A program made the position numbers and the translations under genes. This document shows, one piece after another, positions 16,788 to 26,177 of a stretch of 64,000 nucleotides of DNA. Origin of the DNA: Anaeromyxobacter soli (lineage in GTDB: Bacteria > Myxococcota > Myxococcia > Myxococcales > Anaeromyxobacteraceae); contig NZ_JAKZLF010000006.1 of NCBI RefSeq assembly GCF_022808855.1, positions 62,001 through 126,000 on the forward strand. The letters run 5' to 3'. The notes beneath the pieces are model-generated. The model was not told the origin of the DNA and searched no databases. It saw only the letters and a program-made list of their open reading frames with translations. Each line of letters starts with the position of its first letter. The first letter of the stretch is position 1.

Positions 16788-16815
16788 GGCGCCGGGCACG
16801 CGTTCCCGGGGCGCC
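16788..16815 (+). terminator. Possible terminator after cusA
   Basis: GGCGCCGGG (16788) can pair with CCCGGGGCGCC (16805-16815) with a two-base bulge; it starts eight bases after the cusA stop. No T-run is visible, so this is tentative. Confidence 0.3.
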
Positions 16816-16877
16816 GGACCCGGTCCGTCGCGGGGCGGGCCGGGGGCGGCGGGGTTGCCGGCCAGGGGGACACGGAC

Positions 16878-17357
16878 TTGAGTGCGCTGACATCGCCTGC
16901 CGGGAGCCTCGCGATCGCGATCTCGGCCCTGCTCCTCGTCATCGGCTTCCGTCTGGCCGCGCCGGGGCGGTTGCGCGAGTGGCTGGCCGTCGCGGCGTAC
17001 GCCGGCGCGCTGGCGGCGCAGGCGCTCGGGGCCCTCGGCCTTTTCGGGCCGGCGAGCGTGCCCGCCATGAGCCAGCGCATCGCCGGGGCGGCCTTCCTCG
17101 TCGCCGGGGTCCTGCTCGCCGGGGGCCCCTCGCGCGCGCGCAGGCGCACCGCGCTGGGCGTGCCCGCGTCGCAGGCTCCGGCTCCGCCGCGGGTGGATCC
17201 GGTGTACGCGGGGCTCGCGCTCGTCCTCGTCGGGCAGCTCCTGCGCGGCCCCTCTCGCGTCGGGGCCACCGCGGTCGCGGTGGCGTTGCTCGTGGCCGGC
17301 TGGGTCGCGCTGTCGCCGCGGGCGGGCGGCCGTGCCCGCGAGGCCAGCGCCCGTTGA
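16878..17357 (+). CDS. Small integral membrane protein, unknown
   Basis: 159 residues with about four hydrophobic helices (LAIAISALLLVIGFRLAA; WLAVAAYAGALAAQALGALG; IAGAAFLVAGVLLAGG; AVAVALLVAGWVALS) and a basic loop in the middle. I do not recognise the family. The start is TTG at 16878, chosen because AGGGGGA lies eight bases upstream; there is no ATG near. It follows cusA by 97 bases and is convergent with the cytochrome genes, so it may or may not belong to the Cus operon. Confidence 0.5.
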   Translation: MSALTSPAGSLAIAISALLLVIGFRLAAPGRLREWLAVAAYAGALAAQALGALGLFGPASVPAMSQRIAGAAFLVAGVLLAGGPSRARRRTALGVPASQAPAPPRVDPVYAGLALVLVGQLLRGPSRVGATAVAVALLVAGWVALSPRAGGRAREASAR

Positions 17358-17540
17358 ACGCGTGAGGGAAGGGACGAGCGGGTTCGTGCGGCGCGCGACG
17401 GCGTACGAGCGTGCGGATTCGATCTTCTCGGACACACCGCGGATGCGGTCGGTCCGACGGCTCGCGACTCGTCGCGGGATTCACCGACATCCCGCAGGCG
17501 GGATCCCTGGCACGCGAGAGCATGCTCCACCTCCCCGAGG

Positions 17541-17852
17541 CTACCTCGGAGCCTTCTCGGCCCCGAGCTTCACGGTGTCGGCGCGAAGGCGCTCGCCGAC
17601 GTGCGTCCCGCGGATCACCGCGCGCTGCCCCACCTGGACGTCCTCGCGCCTGGCCGGCTTCTCGCCCCGGAAGAATCGCGTCTCCGGCGTGACCGTGAAC
17701 GCGACGGAGTGTCCGTCGGCCGTCTTCACGACGAGCTGCTGGGCGGTGACGCTCTCGACGACCCCCATCGCGCGGCCGCCCTGCTCGTGCGCGGCCGCTG
17801 CCGGTGCGGTGAGCAGCGTCGCCAGCAGCGTGAGCGTTCTCGTGCGCTTCAT
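17541..17852 (-). CDS. Small secreted OB-fold-like protein (DUF5666-type)
   Basis: 103 residues: signal peptide (RTLTLLATLLTAPAAAAHEQ), then a short beta-rich domain with MGVVESVTAQQLVVKTADG, VAFTVTPETRFFRGE and VGQRAVIRGTHVG, the pattern of DUF5666 / OB-fold periplasmic proteins seen in metal clusters. It overlaps the upstream cytochrome gene by four bases (ATGA), so the two are co-translated. A periplasmic copper-related role is suggested by position only. Confidence 0.65.
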   Translation of the reverse strand: MKRTRTLTLLATLLTAPAAAAHEQGGRAMGVVESVTAQQLVVKTADGHSVAFTVTPETRFFRGEKPARREDVQVGQRAVIRGTHVGERLRADTVKLGAEKAPR

Positions 17853-18478
17853 CTGTGCTCCTTCCCGTGCGGGTGGGCCCCGTCCCCGGGCGGACGCGCC
17901 GCCGGCTCCTCGCCGCGCAGGAACGCGTCCTCCTCCTGGAGGGCGCGCCACTCTTCGGGTGACCTCGGGTTGAGCGCCTCCATGGACGCCCTTTCCTCGG
18001 CGGTGAGCGTCGGGAGGTGGCGGATGAAGTGGACGAGGTGCCAGCTCTCCTCCGCGGTCCCCGGACCGCCCCACGCCGGCATCCCCGTGAGCCGCACGCC
18101 GTTCTCGATGATGTAGAAGAGCTCCCCGTCCGTGAGCCTCTGCGTCTCCGCGGCGCGCAGGTCGGGCGCGCGCGGATAGAGGCTCCTTCCGAGCTCGGTC
18201 TGGCCGCTGCCGTCGTTCGCGTGACAGGTGGCGCAGTGGTCTGCGAAGTGCGCGAGCCCCGACTCGAGCACGCGCGGGCTCGGCGCGATCGGGTTCGTCG
18301 CCTCGCGCGCCTCCCCCGGGATCGCCCAGCCCCGCAACGCGCGGGCGACGCGCGCCTCGAGCGCCGAGGGCCGTGCGCGCGCTGCGATCCCTCCGCGCAG
18401 CACGTGCGCGCTGCCGAGCGCCGCCAGGGCGATGATCACGAGCCCGATCCCACCCACGAGCCAGCACGCGCTTCGCAT
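17849..18478 (-). CDS. Monohaem c-type cytochrome, membrane-anchored
   Basis: 209 residues: N-terminal membrane helix (CWLVGGIGLVIIALAALG), one haem site CATCH preceded by GLAHFADH, a distal methionine in the GMPAWGG segment, and a hydrophilic tail rich in His/Pro (PPGDGAHPHGKEHR). A class I cytochrome c domain covers about 85-175. ATG at 18476-18478 was chosen as the codon just before the anchor. Co-transcribed with the DUF5666-like gene downstream. The electron partner is unknown; proximity to the copper genes suggests a periplasmic redox role there. Confidence 0.8.
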   Translation of the reverse strand: MRSACWLVGGIGLVIIALAALGSAHVLRGGIAARARPSALEARVARALRGWAIPGEAREATNPIAPSPRVLESGLAHFADHCATCHANDGSGQTELGRSLYPRAPDLRAAETQRLTDGELFYIIENGVRLTGMPAWGGPGTAEESWHLVHFIRHLPTLTAEERASMEALNPRSPEEWRALQEEDAFLRGEEPAARPPGDGAHPHGKEHR

Positions 18479-18907
18479 CCGCGGTCCTCCAGCGCCCCCT
18501 CGCCTGCTAACGCCCGCCGCGGGCCTCGAGGTCCTCGGCGCCCAGACGCTCCGCGCCACAGTCCTCGGGGCTCATGTCCGGCGGAGGCGCGCGGCGCGCG
18601 TCAACGTAGTGGCGCGGCCCCGCCGGCTCGGCGAGTGCACCCTCTTCGAGCGCTCGGGCGCTCGCCGCGCCGCCGGCGACGAGGGCGAGGACGCGGCGAT
18701 GCGTGATCCCCTTCTCTCATTGCACGGCGCGCCTCTCATCGTGCGATCCTTTGGCGTTCCAAGCGATTTGGAGCGCGCCGCCGCGGAAGCTCCAGGCCGG
18801 CGACACTGGTGCCCGCGGGGTGCGATCGTCTGGAGGCGCGCGCTGCGGCGGCTCGAGCGAGCTGAACCGTTTCGCCACACGGCGTGTTCTCCCTGTCAGG
18901 AGATCTC
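18479..18907. other. Intergenic region, divergent promoters expected
   Basis: 429 bases between the cytochrome gene (leftward) and the Met-rich lipoprotein gene (rightward). Open frames here have no recognisable content. I looked for sigma-54 elements with correct 12-base GG/GC spacing on both strands and for the 28-base upstream element and found neither; only near misses with wrong spacing occur. Confidence 0.5.
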
Positions 18908-20692
18908 ATGCGAAATGACCTCAAAAGTCCGCCCCCCGAATTCCTCCCCGCCGCTCTCGGCGCGGTGCGCCGCGCCTCCCGACCGCTCGCCCTGCTCGCG
19001 ATCGGGGCGGGACTCCTGCTCGCCGCGTGCGGCGGCGGCGGCGGCGACGGCGGCGGCGGCACCGGCGGGCCGGGCACCTCGGGCGCCACGCTCAGTGGAA
19101 CCGTCGTGAAGGGGCCGGTGGGTGGGGCCGCGGTGACCGCGTTCGCCGTCGCGAACGGCACCAAGGCGGCGCGGCTCGGCACGGCGACGACGGATGCGCA
19201 GGGACGGTTCACGATGACCCTCGGGTCGCACACGGGCCCCGTCATGATCGAGGCGATCGGCGGGACGTACACGGACGAGGCGACCGGCGCGACGATGACG
19301 ATGCAGGCGGGGAGCGTCATGACCGCCGTGATGCCCGCCGTGGACGCGGGAGCGGCGGCGGACGTCCAGGTGACGCCGCTCACCTCGATGGCCCAGGCTC
19401 GTGCGCAGAGCATGCCGGGCGGGATGACGGCGGCCAACGTCGGGACCGCGAACTCCGAGCTCGGTGGCTACTTCTCGGTCGGCGACCTCCTGCACACGAT
19501 GCCCATGAATCCGCTCGCGCAGGGCTCCGGCGCGGCCGCGACGCAGGAGATGAAGAATTACGGGATGACGATCGCGGCCATGTCCCAGTACGCGGCCATG
19601 ATCGGCATGACCACCTCGTCCTCGGGCGTCGTCACGGCGATGATGCGCGACGCCTCCGACGGCGTCATGAACGGCATGTCGGGATCGACGGCGGTCTCGA
19701 TGAGCGGGATGGGCGGCATGATGGGCGGCAGCCTCGCGCCCTCGGCCGGCACGGCCGATCTCGCGGACGCGATGTCACGCTTCGTGAGCTCCGGGATGAA
19801 CAGGTCGGGCGTCACGCTGGCGGACATGCAGGCGCTCATGGACAGGCTGCGCCTCTCCGACGGCCAGCTCTCGGGGACCGGCACCGGGACGACGAGCGGC
19901 ATGCTGAGCGGCAGGGCCTTCATGGGCACGATGTCGGGCGGGACGATCGGCGCGTTCGCGGTCCAGAACGGCCAGGTCGGCGCGATGATCGCCAGCGTCG
20001 CGCTGGACTCGACGGGGAGCTTCAGCCTGCCGCTCGGCTCGTACACGGGGCCGATGATGTTGCGGGTGAGCGGCGCGTCGTACGCGGACGAGGCGACGGG
20101 CTCCAGGATGACGATGCTGCCGCGCGACGTGCTGACGGCGGGGATCCCCGCGGCCGCTGCGGGCATGAGTGACATCCAGGTCACCCCGCTCACCTCCATG
20201 GCCGAGCTCCGGGCGCAGGCGATGACGGGGGGAATGAGCGCCGAGAACATCGCGGCGGCGAACTCGGCCGTCGCCACCTACTTCTCGTGCGGCGACCTCC
20301 TGACGACCGCGCCGATGGATCCCTCCGCCGTGGGCTCCGGCTCCTCGGCGGACGCGAACAGCAGGAACTACGGGATGTCCATCGCGGCCATGTCGCAGTA
20401 CGCCCAGATGATCGGGATGACCACGTCCTCTGGCATCGTCACGGTCATGATGGACGACGCCTCGGATGGCGTGATGAACGGCATGATGGGGACGACGCCC
20501 ATCTCCATGACCGGGATGGGCGGGATGATGGGCGGCGGCGGCATGATGCAGCCCACGGTCGGTACGTCCGGCCTGGCGACGGCGATGACCACGTTCGTCG
20601 GCGACACGTCCGTCAACAGGTCGGGCGTGACGATGGCCGACATGCAGCCGCTCGTCGACCAGCTGGCGCGCTCCAACGGCGTGATCCAGTGA
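18908..20692 (+). CDS. Methionine-rich two-module lipoprotein, unknown
   Basis: 594 residues. Lipoprotein signal with lipobox LAAC (about residues 40-43) and a Gly/Asp spacer, then two homologous modules of about 265 residues (about 57-325 and 336-594). Each module opens with a carboxypeptidase-regulatory-like beta segment (LSGTVVKGPVGGAAVTAFAV; LSGRAFMGTMSGGTIGAFAV) and continues with VQVTPLTSMA, NYGM(T/S)IAAMSQYA, MIGMTTSS, DASDGVMNGM and a Met/Gly run (MGGMMGG; MGGMMGGGGMM). I count about 30 methionines in the second module alone. Surface-exposed Met clusters can bind Cu(I)/Ag(I), and the gene lies beside copper export genes, but no known family supports that. AGGAG at 18898-18902 fixes the ATG. 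Confidence 0.7.
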   Translation: MRNDLKSPPPEFLPAALGAVRRASRPLALLAIGAGLLLAACGGGGGDGGGGTGGPGTSGATLSGTVVKGPVGGAAVTAFAVANGTKAARLGTATTDAQGRFTMTLGSHTGPVMIEAIGGTYTDEATGATMTMQAGSVMTAVMPAVDAGAAADVQVTPLTSMAQARAQSMPGGMTAANVGTANSELGGYFSVGDLLHTMPMNPLAQGSGAAATQEMKNYGMTIAAMSQYAAMIGMTTSSSGVVTAMMRDASDGVMNGMSGSTAVSMSGMGGMMGGSLAPSAGTADLADAMSRFVSSGMNRSGVTLADMQALMDRLRLSDGQLSGTGTGTTSGMLSGRAFMGTMSGGTIGAFAVQNGQVGAMIASVALDSTGSFSLPLGSYTGPMMLRVSGASYADEATGSRMTMLPRDVLTAGIPAAAAGMSDIQVTPLTSMAELRAQAMTGGMSAENIAAANSAVATYFSCGDLLTTAPMDPSAVGSGSSADANSRNYGMSIAAMSQYAQMIGMTTSSGIVTVMMDDASDGVMNGMMGTTPISMTGMGGMMGGGGMMQPTVGTSGLATAMTTFVGDTSVNRSGVTMADMQPLVDQLARSNGVIQ

Positions 20693-20778
20693 CGCCGGCG
20701 GCCGACCCGGATCTCTGCGGGATTCCCCAGCTGTACGCCGGCGTCCTCGCGGTGACCGGGTCCCGAGCCGGCGTCCGC

Positions 20779-20820
20779 TTGACCTGACACCTCTCCGTTA
20801 TCTAGGATGCCTCCGTTATC
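20779..20820 (+). promoter_or_regulatory. Sulfate operon promoter with paired direct repeats
   Basis: TTGACC (20779-20784), 18 bases, TAGGAT (20803-20808) resembles a housekeeping promoter (5/6 and 4/6). A ten-base sequence CTCCGTTATC occurs twice, at 20793-20802 and 20811-20820, 18 bases apart, flanking the -10 box. This is a good operator position for a sulfur or cysteine-status regulator; which protein is unknown. Confidence 0.5.
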
Positions 20821-20826
20821 ACGGAC

Positions 20827-20853
20827 GGCGCGCCGCCATCCCGACGGCGCGCC
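20827..20853 (+). promoter_or_regulatory. Leader hairpin ahead of cysD
   Basis: Perfect nine-base inverted repeat GGCGCGCCG / CGGCGCGCC with a nine-base loop, lying between the predicted transcription start (about 20815) and the cysD start at 20875. It would form a stable stem in the 5' leader and could affect ribosome access or early termination. Confidence 0.4.
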
Positions 20854-20874
20854 CCCGTGTGGAAACGGGCAGGC

Positions 20875-21798
20875 ATGGCGGTCGTCCCGACGTACCCCGC
20901 GAGCACGCTCTCGCACCTGGACTGGCTGGAGGCGGAGGCGATCCACGTCCTGCGGGAGGTCGCCGGTCAGTGCGCGAGCCCCGCGCTGCTCTTCTCCGGC
21001 GGCAAGGACTCGATCTGCCTCCTCCGGCTGGCCGAGAAGGCCTTCCGTCCGGGGCGCTTCCCCTTCCCGCTCCTGCACATCGACACCGGACACAACTACC
21101 CGGAGGTCCTCGCGTTCCGCGACCGCCGCGCGGCGGAGCTGCGCGAGCGGCTCGTGGTCCGCTCGGTCGAGGACTCCATCCGCGCGGGCCGCGTCGTGCT
21201 GAAGCACCCGCAGGAGTCGCGCAACAAGCACCAGTCGGTGACGCTGCTCGACGCGATCGCCGAGCTCGAGCTCGACGCGTGCATCGGCGGCGCCCGCCGC
21301 GACGAGGAGAAGGCGCGCGCGAAGGAGCGCGTGTTCTCGTTCCGCGACGAGTTCGGCGGCTGGGATCCCAAGAACCAGCGCCCCGAGCTCTGGAGCCTCT
21401 ACAACGCGCGCGTCCACAAGGGCGAGAACGTGCGCGTCTTCCCGATCTCCAACTGGACCGAGCTCGACGTGTGGCAGTACATCGCGCGCGAGCGGCTCGA
21501 GATCCCGTCCATCTACTTCGCCCACCGGCGCCCGGTCGTCCGGCGCGCCGGCGCGCTCGTGCCCGTGACGCCGCTCACCCCGGCGCGGCCCGGCGAGGCG
21601 GTGGAGGAGGTCTCGGTCCGGTTCCGCACGGTCGGAGACATCACCTGCACCGCGCCGGTCGAGTCCACCGCCGACACGCTCGCGGAGATCGTCGCGGAGA
21701 CCGCCACCACCACGATCACCGAGCGAGGCGCGACCCGCCTCGACGACCAGACCTCCGACGCCTCGATGGAGCAGCGCAAGAAGGAGGGGTACTTCTGA
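20875..21798 (+). CDS. cysD: Sulfate adenylyltransferase subunit 2 (CysD)
   Basis: 307-residue small catalytic subunit of ATP sulfurylase, making APS from sulfate and ATP together with the CysN GTPase. PP-loop [10 protein letters not shown] (about 42-51), [44 protein letters not shown], the long [20 protein letters not shown] segment and the C-terminal EQRKKEGYF are all as in E. coli CysD (302 residues). ATG 20875 is preferred; an in-frame GTG at 20857 adds six residues. First gene of a seven-gene cysteine-sulfur cluster; its TGA shares a base with the cysN ATG. Confidence 0.95.
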   Translation: MAVVPTYPASTLSHLDWLEAEAIHVLREVAGQCASPALLFSGGKDSICLLRLAEKAFRPGRFPFPLLHIDTGHNYPEVLAFRDRRAAELRERLVVRSVEDSIRAGRVVLKHPQESRNKHQSVTLLDAIAELELDACIGGARRDEEKARAKERVFSFRDEFGGWDPKNQRPELWSLYNARVHKGENVRVFPISNWTELDVWQYIARERLEIPSIYFAHRRPVVRRAGALVPVTPLTPARPGEAVEEVSVRFRTVGDITCTAPVESTADTLAEIVAETATTTITERGATRLDDQTSDASMEQRKKEGYF

Positions 21799-23075
21799 TG
21801 CTCGCCGCCGAACGGCTCTCCGCCCCCGCCGCGGACGGCCTCCTCCGCTTCCTCACCTGCGGCAGCGTCGACGACGGCAAGAGCACGCTCATCGGGCGGC
21901 TCCTCCTCGACACGCGCTCCATCCTCGCCGACGCGCTGCACGCCATCGAGCGCACCTCGCGCAGGCGCGGCCTCGAGGCGGTGGACCTCTCGCTCCTCAC
22001 CGACGGCCTCCAGGCCGAGCGCGAGCAGGGCATCACGATCGACGTCGCCCACCGCTACTTCTCCACCGGGACGCGCAAGTACATCATCGCCGACGCCCCC
22101 GGGCACGAGCAGTACACGCGGAACATGGTCACCGCCGCCTCCACGGCGGACCTCGCCGTCATCCTCGTCGACGCGCGCAAGGGCGTGCTCACGCAGACGC
22201 GCCGCCACTCCTACCTCGCGCACCTCGTGGGGATCCCGCACCTCGTGGTCGCCGTGAACAAGATGGACCTCGTCGGCTACTCGCCCGACGTCTTCGAGCG
22301 CATCCGCGCCGACTACCTCGCCTTCGCGGCGAAGCTCGGGATCAGGGACGGCGTGCACTTCGTCCCGTTGTCGGCGCTCGCGGGCGACATGGTCGTGGAG
22401 CGCGGCGCGAACCTCCCCTGGTATCAGGGCCCGACGCTGCTCGAGCTGCTCGAGGAGGCGCCGCCCGCGCGCGACGCGTCGCAGGGGCGGTTCCGGTTCC
22501 CCGTCCAGTGGGTGTGCCGGCCGCAGACGCTCGAGCACCACGACTTCCGCGGGTACACGGGCCGCGTCGAGTCCGGCGAGGTCCGCCCCGGCGACGCCGT
22601 GCAGGTCCTCCCCTCCGGCCAGACGACGCGCGTGAAGCAGCTCCTCCTGCACGACGCGCCGCTCGCGCGCGCCTGCGCGGGCCAGTCGGTCACGATCCTC
22701 CTGGAGGACGCCGTCGACGTCTCGCGCGGCGATCTCCTCGTCCGCGCGGGCGAGGCGCCGGAGCCGACCCGCAAGCTCGACGCGACGCTCTGCTGGCTCT
22801 CGGAGCGGCCCGCCCAGGCGGGCCGGAGGGTGCTCCTCCGCCACGGGACGCGCGAGGTGCGCGCCACGCTCGCCGAGCTCGCCTACCGCGTGGACCTCGC
22901 GGAGCTCGCCGAGGCGCCCGCCGCCGCGCTCGGCATGAACGACATCGCGCGCGTGTCGCTGCGGCTCGCGCAGCCCGTCGCCGCCGATCGCTACGCGGAC
23001 AGCCGCGCCACGGGCGCGTTCATCCTGATCGACGAGGCGACGAACGACACCGTGGCGGCAGGGATGATCCTGTGA
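21798..23075 (+). CDS. cysN: Sulfate adenylyltransferase subunit 1, GTPase (CysN)
   Basis: 425-residue elongation-factor-like GTPase that drives APS formation. G1 is GSVDDGKST, then [12 protein letters not shown]3 DAPGHEQY, G4 NKMD, and beta-barrel domains II/III with [16 protein letters not shown] and the ending [19 protein letters not shown]. No APS kinase domain is attached at the C-terminus, unlike NodQ-type CysN-CysC fusions; in this operon the kinase is fused to the next gene instead. Start ATG overlaps the cysD stop (TGATG); its own TGA overlaps the GTG of the fusion gene. Confidence 0.95.
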   Translation: MLAAERLSAPAADGLLRFLTCGSVDDGKSTLIGRLLLDTRSILADALHAIERTSRRRGLEAVDLSLLTDGLQAEREQGITIDVAHRYFSTGTRKYIIADAPGHEQYTRNMVTAASTADLAVILVDARKGVLTQTRRHSYLAHLVGIPHLVVAVNKMDLVGYSPDVFERIRADYLAFAAKLGIRDGVHFVPLSALAGDMVVERGANLPWYQGPTLLELLEEAPPARDASQGRFRFPVQWVCRPQTLEHHDFRGYTGRVESGEVRPGDAVQVLPSGQTTRVKQLLLHDAPLARACAGQSVTILLEDAVDVSRGDLLVRAGEAPEPTRKLDATLCWLSERPAQAGRRVLLRHGTREVRATLAELAYRVDLAELAEAPAAALGMNDIARVSLRLAQPVAADRYADSRATGAFILIDEATNDTVAAGMIL

Positions 23076-24406
23076 GCGGCCGCACGCGCGAGGAGCTCGC
23101 CCGCTGGGCGCGAGACCTGGAGGGGAAGCACCCGGCGGAGATCCTCGCGGAGGTCACCGCCGCCTTCCCGCGCGGCCGCGTCGGCTTCGCGACCGGCTTC
23201 GGTCCAGAGGGGTGCGTGCTCATCGACGTCGCCGCGCGCGCGGGGCTCCCCATCGACGTGTTCACCCTCGACACGGGCGCCCTCTTCCCCGAGACCTACG
23301 CGCTCTGGAACCGGCTCGAGGCGCGGTACGGGATCGCCATCCGGCGGGTGGCGAGCGCCGCGGCGGACGAGCTCGTGCCCGACGGCGCGCCCCCGCCGTG
23401 GGAGGCCGATCCGGATCGCTGCTGCGAGCTCCGCAAGGTGCTGCCGCTCCGCGCCGAGCTCGCCCGCTTCGACGCCTGGGTGACGGCGATCCGCCGCGAC
23501 CAGACCGCCGACCGCGCGACCGCCGCGATCCTCGAGTGGGACGAGAAGTTCGGGCTCGTGAAGGTGAACCCGCTCGCGGCGTGGTCGAGCGCCGACGTGT
23601 GGCGGCACGTGCGCGCGCACGAGGTGCCGACGAGCCCGCTGCACGACCAGGGCTACGCGAGCATCGGCTGCGCGCCCTGCACGACGCCCGTCGGCGCGGG
23701 GGAGGATCCGCGAGCCGGCCGCTGGCGCGGCCGGTCGAAGAAGGAGTGCGGGCTGCACGCGAGGCCGGCGGCACGAACGACCGCGACCCCGACCCCGGCC
23801 CCGACCGCGACCTCGACCCTTCCCCTCGCACCCGAGCGCCGAGGCTTCATCCTGTGGCTCACCGGCCTCTCCGGCGCGGGCAAGAGCACGCTGTCGCGCG
23901 CGCTCCGGGGATCGCTCGCCTCGGAGCGGCCGGTCGAGATCCTCGACGGCGACGAGGTCCGCGCCTACCTCTCGGCCGGGCTCGGGTTCACGAAGGAGGA
24001 CCGCGACACGAACGTCCGTCGCATCGGGTTCGTCGCGCGCCTGCTCGCGCGGAACGGGACCGCCGCCGTCACGGCGGCGATCTCGCCCTACGCCGCGACC
24101 CGGGACGAGGTGCGGTCGCTCGCCGAGCGCGACGGCGTCCCGTTCGTGGAGGTGTTCGTGTCCGCGCCGGTGGCGGCGCTCGCGGCGCGCGACGTGAAGG
24201 GGCTCTACCGCAAGGCCCTCGCCGGCGAGCTCGCGCGCTTCACGGGCGTGTCCGATCCCTACGAGGCCCCCGAGCGGCCCGACGTCGTCGTCCGGACGGA
24301 CGTCGAGTCGATCGAGGAGTCCGCGGGCCGCATCCTCGAGCACCTCCGCGCGCGCGGGCTCGTCCGCGCGGCGGCCCCGCCCGCCGCCGCGGAGCGCGCC
24401 TCGTGA
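23072..24406 (+). CDS. Fusion of assimilatory APS reductase (CysH) and APS kinase (CysC)
   Basis: 444 residues in one frame. Residues 1-229 are a CysH-type reductase with all [4Fe-4S] cysteines of the APS-using class: CC at 117-118, CAPC at 200-203, plus the catalytic ECGLH Cys at 226. Residues about 230-257 are a Thr/Pro/Ala linker encoded by simple CGACCC-like repeats. Residues 258-444 are a complete APS kinase: Walker [10 protein letters not shown] (265-273), [17 protein letters not shown] (phospho-Ser site) and [18 protein letters not shown]. The GTG start overlaps the cysN stop (GTGA). The two halves compete for the same substrate: one reduces APS to sulfite, the other makes PAPS. Fusing CysC to CysH rather than CysN is unusual. 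Confidence 0.93.
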   Translation: MSGRTREELARWARDLEGKHPAEILAEVTAAFPRGRVGFATGFGPEGCVLIDVAARAGLPIDVFTLDTGALFPETYALWNRLEARYGIAIRRVASAAADELVPDGAPPPWEADPDRCCELRKVLPLRAELARFDAWVTAIRRDQTADRATAAILEWDEKFGLVKVNPLAAWSSADVWRHVRAHEVPTSPLHDQGYASIGCAPCTTPVGAGEDPRAGRWRGRSKKECGLHARPAARTTATPTPAPTATSTLPLAPERRGFILWLTGLSGAGKSTLSRALRGSLASERPVEILDGDEVRAYLSAGLGFTKEDRDTNVRRIGFVARLLARNGTAAVTAAISPYAATRDEVRSLAERDGVPFVEVFVSAPVAALAARDVKGLYRKALAGELARFTGVSDPYEAPERPDVVVRTDVESIEESAGRILEHLRARGLVRAAAPPAAAERAS

Positions 24407-25236
24407 GCGCCGCCGCCCGCCGCGGTGTGCTGCCCGGGTTCGGGCTCTCGACGGGGTTCACCGTGCTGTACCTGTGCCTCGTGGTGCTCGTGCCGCTGTC
24501 GGCCGTCGCGCTCCGCTCGAGCAGCCTCGGGTGGCAGGAGGCCTGGAAGGTCGTCGCGTCGCCGCGCGCGCTCGCCTCCTACCGGCTCAGCTTCGGCGCG
24601 TCGCTCCTCGCGGCCGCCGCGAACGTCGTCTTCGGGGGGCTCGTGGCGTGGGTGCTCGCGCGCTACCGCTTCCCCGGTCGCGCCTTCGTGGACGCGCTGG
24701 TGGACCTGCCGTTCGCGCTCCCGACCGCGGTGAGCGGCATCGCGCTCACCGCCGTGTACGGTCCCACCGGCTTCATCGGGCGGCACCTCGAGGCGGCCGG
24801 CGTCCGGGTCGCCTTCTCGCCCCTCGGCGTGACCCTCGCGCTCACCTTCATCGGCCTGCCGTTCGTGATCCGGACCTTGCAGCCGGTCCTCGAGGACCTC
24901 GATCCCGAGGTGGAGGAGGCCGCGGCGGTGCTCGGCGCGTCGCGCTGGGAGACGTTCCGCCACGTCCTCTTGCCCGCGCTCGTCCCCGCCGCCACCACCG
25001 GGTTCGCGCTCGCGTTCGCCCGGGGGCTCGGCGAGTACGGCTCGATCGTCTTCATCTCCGGGAACATGCCGATGCGGACCGAGATCGCGCCGCTCCTCGT
25101 CATGACGCGCCTCGAGCAGTTCGACTACGCCGGCGCGGCCGCGCTCGCGACGGTGCTGCTCCTCGCGTCGTTCGTCCTGCTCCTCACGATCAACCGGCTC
25201 CAGGCATGGACGCGGACGCGCGCGGGGGCGGCGTGA
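24403..25236 (+). CDS. cysT: Sulfate ABC transporter permease CysT (CysU)
   Basis: 277-residue inner-membrane permease with six predicted helices. The EAA loop that docks with the ATPase reads [22 protein letters not shown], and [19 protein letters not shown] and [19 protein letters not shown] are hallmark CysT segments. GTG start overlaps the upstream stop (GTGA). It pairs with CysW and CysA just downstream; no periplasmic sulfate-binding protein gene (sbp/cysP) is in the cluster. Confidence 0.92.
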   Translation: MSAAARRGVLPGFGLSTGFTVLYLCLVVLVPLSAVALRSSSLGWQEAWKVVASPRALASYRLSFGASLLAAAANVVFGGLVAWVLARYRFPGRAFVDALVDLPFALPTAVSGIALTAVYGPTGFIGRHLEAAGVRVAFSPLGVTLALTFIGLPFVIRTLQPVLEDLDPEVEEAAAVLGASRWETFRHVLLPALVPAATTGFALAFARGLGEYGSIVFISGNMPMRTEIAPLLVMTRLEQFDYAGAAALATVLLLASFVLLLTINRLQAWTRTRAGAA

Positions 25237-26177
25237 CGTCCCCCGCCCTCGCCGTCCCGGCGCCCGATCGCGAGGCCCCGCCGCGCCCGGCGCCCCCCGG
25301 GCCCGCCGCGGTCCCGGCGCCGCCGCGCCGGCGACCCCGGCGCGCCACGGAGGACCCGGCGCTCGTCCGCTGGGCCCTCGTCGCCATCGCGCTCCTCTTC
25401 GTCGGCGCGTTCGTGCTCGTGCCCGCGGCGACGGTGGTCGCCGAGGCGCTCCGCGGCGGCGTCGCGCTCTGGTGGAAGGCGCTCGTCGATCCCGACGCGC
25501 TCGCGGCGGTGAAGCTCACGCTGCTCGTCGCGGCCATCGCGGTGCCGCTCAACGCGCTCTTCGGGCTCGCCGCCGCCTGGTCCGTCACCCGCTTCCGCTA
25601 CGCCGGGAAGAGCGTCCTCGTCTCGCTCGTCGATCTCCCGTTCGGCGTCTCGCCGGTCGTCTCGGGGATGGCCACCGTGCTCCTGTTCGGCGCGCACGGC
25701 TGGCTCGGCCCGTGGCTCCTCGCGCACGGCGTCAAGGTCGTGTTCGCCGTCCCCGGCATCGTCCTCGCGACCGTGTTCGTGACCTTTCCGTTCGTGGCGC
25801 GCGAGCTCATCCCGTTCATGGAGGCGCAGGGCGTGGAGGAGGAGGAGGCCGCGCTCGTGCTGGGCGCGAGCGGCTGGCAGATCCTCACCCGCGTCACCCT
25901 GCCGAACGTGAAGTGGAGCCTGCTCTACGGCGTCATCCTCTGCAACGCGCGGGCGATGGGCGAGTTCGGCGCCGTCTCCGTCGTCTCGGGGCACATCCGC
26001 GGCCTCACGAACACGGTCCCGCTCCAGGTCGAGATCCTGTACGGTGAGTACGCGTTCCAGGCGGCGTTCGCGGTGGCCTCACTCCTCTTCCTGCTCGCCC
26101 TCGTCACGCTCGTCGCGAAGAAGGGGCTCGAGTGGCACCACCGCCCCCGCCCGTCCGCCCTCCGGAGCGCCCCATGA
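25233..26177 (+). CDS. cysW: Sulfate ABC transporter permease CysW
   Basis: 314 residues. After a Pro/Arg-rich cytoplasmic extension of about 45 residues, six helices and the CysW signatures [19 protein letters not shown], the EAA loop [20 protein letters not shown] and [15 protein letters not shown]. The GTG at 25233 overlaps the cysT stop (GTGA), matching the pattern of this operon; an in-frame ATG at 25206 is an alternative giving nine more residues. Its stop overlaps the cysA ATG. Confidence 0.92.
   Translation: MTSPALAVPAPDREAPPRPAPPGPAAVPAPPRRRPRRATEDPALVRWALVAIALLFVGAFVLVPAATVVAEALRGGVALWWKALVDPDALAAVKLTLLVAAIAVPLNALFGLAAAWSVTRFRYAGKSVLVSLVDLPFGVSPVVSGMATVLLFGAHGWLGPWLLAHGVKVVFAVPGIVLATVFVTFPFVARELIPFMEAQGVEEEEAALVLGASGWQILTRVTLPNVKWSLLYGVILCNARAMGEFGAVSVVSGHIRGLTNTVPLQVEILYGEYAFQAAFAVASLLFLLALVTLVAKKGLEWHHRPRPSALRSAP

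Noticed and set aside
11645-17530. Antisense open frame of nearly 2000 codons over cusC, cusB and cusA
   Set aside because: It exists only because high GC third positions remove stop codons; its translation has low-complexity Arg/Glu/His/Asp runs and no domains, while the opposite strand codes for a clear CusB and CusA.
18779-18860. Several GG...GC pairs resembling -24/-12 elements upstream of the Met-rich lipoprotein
   Set aside because: All have wrong spacing (13-14 bases) or poor flanking bases.
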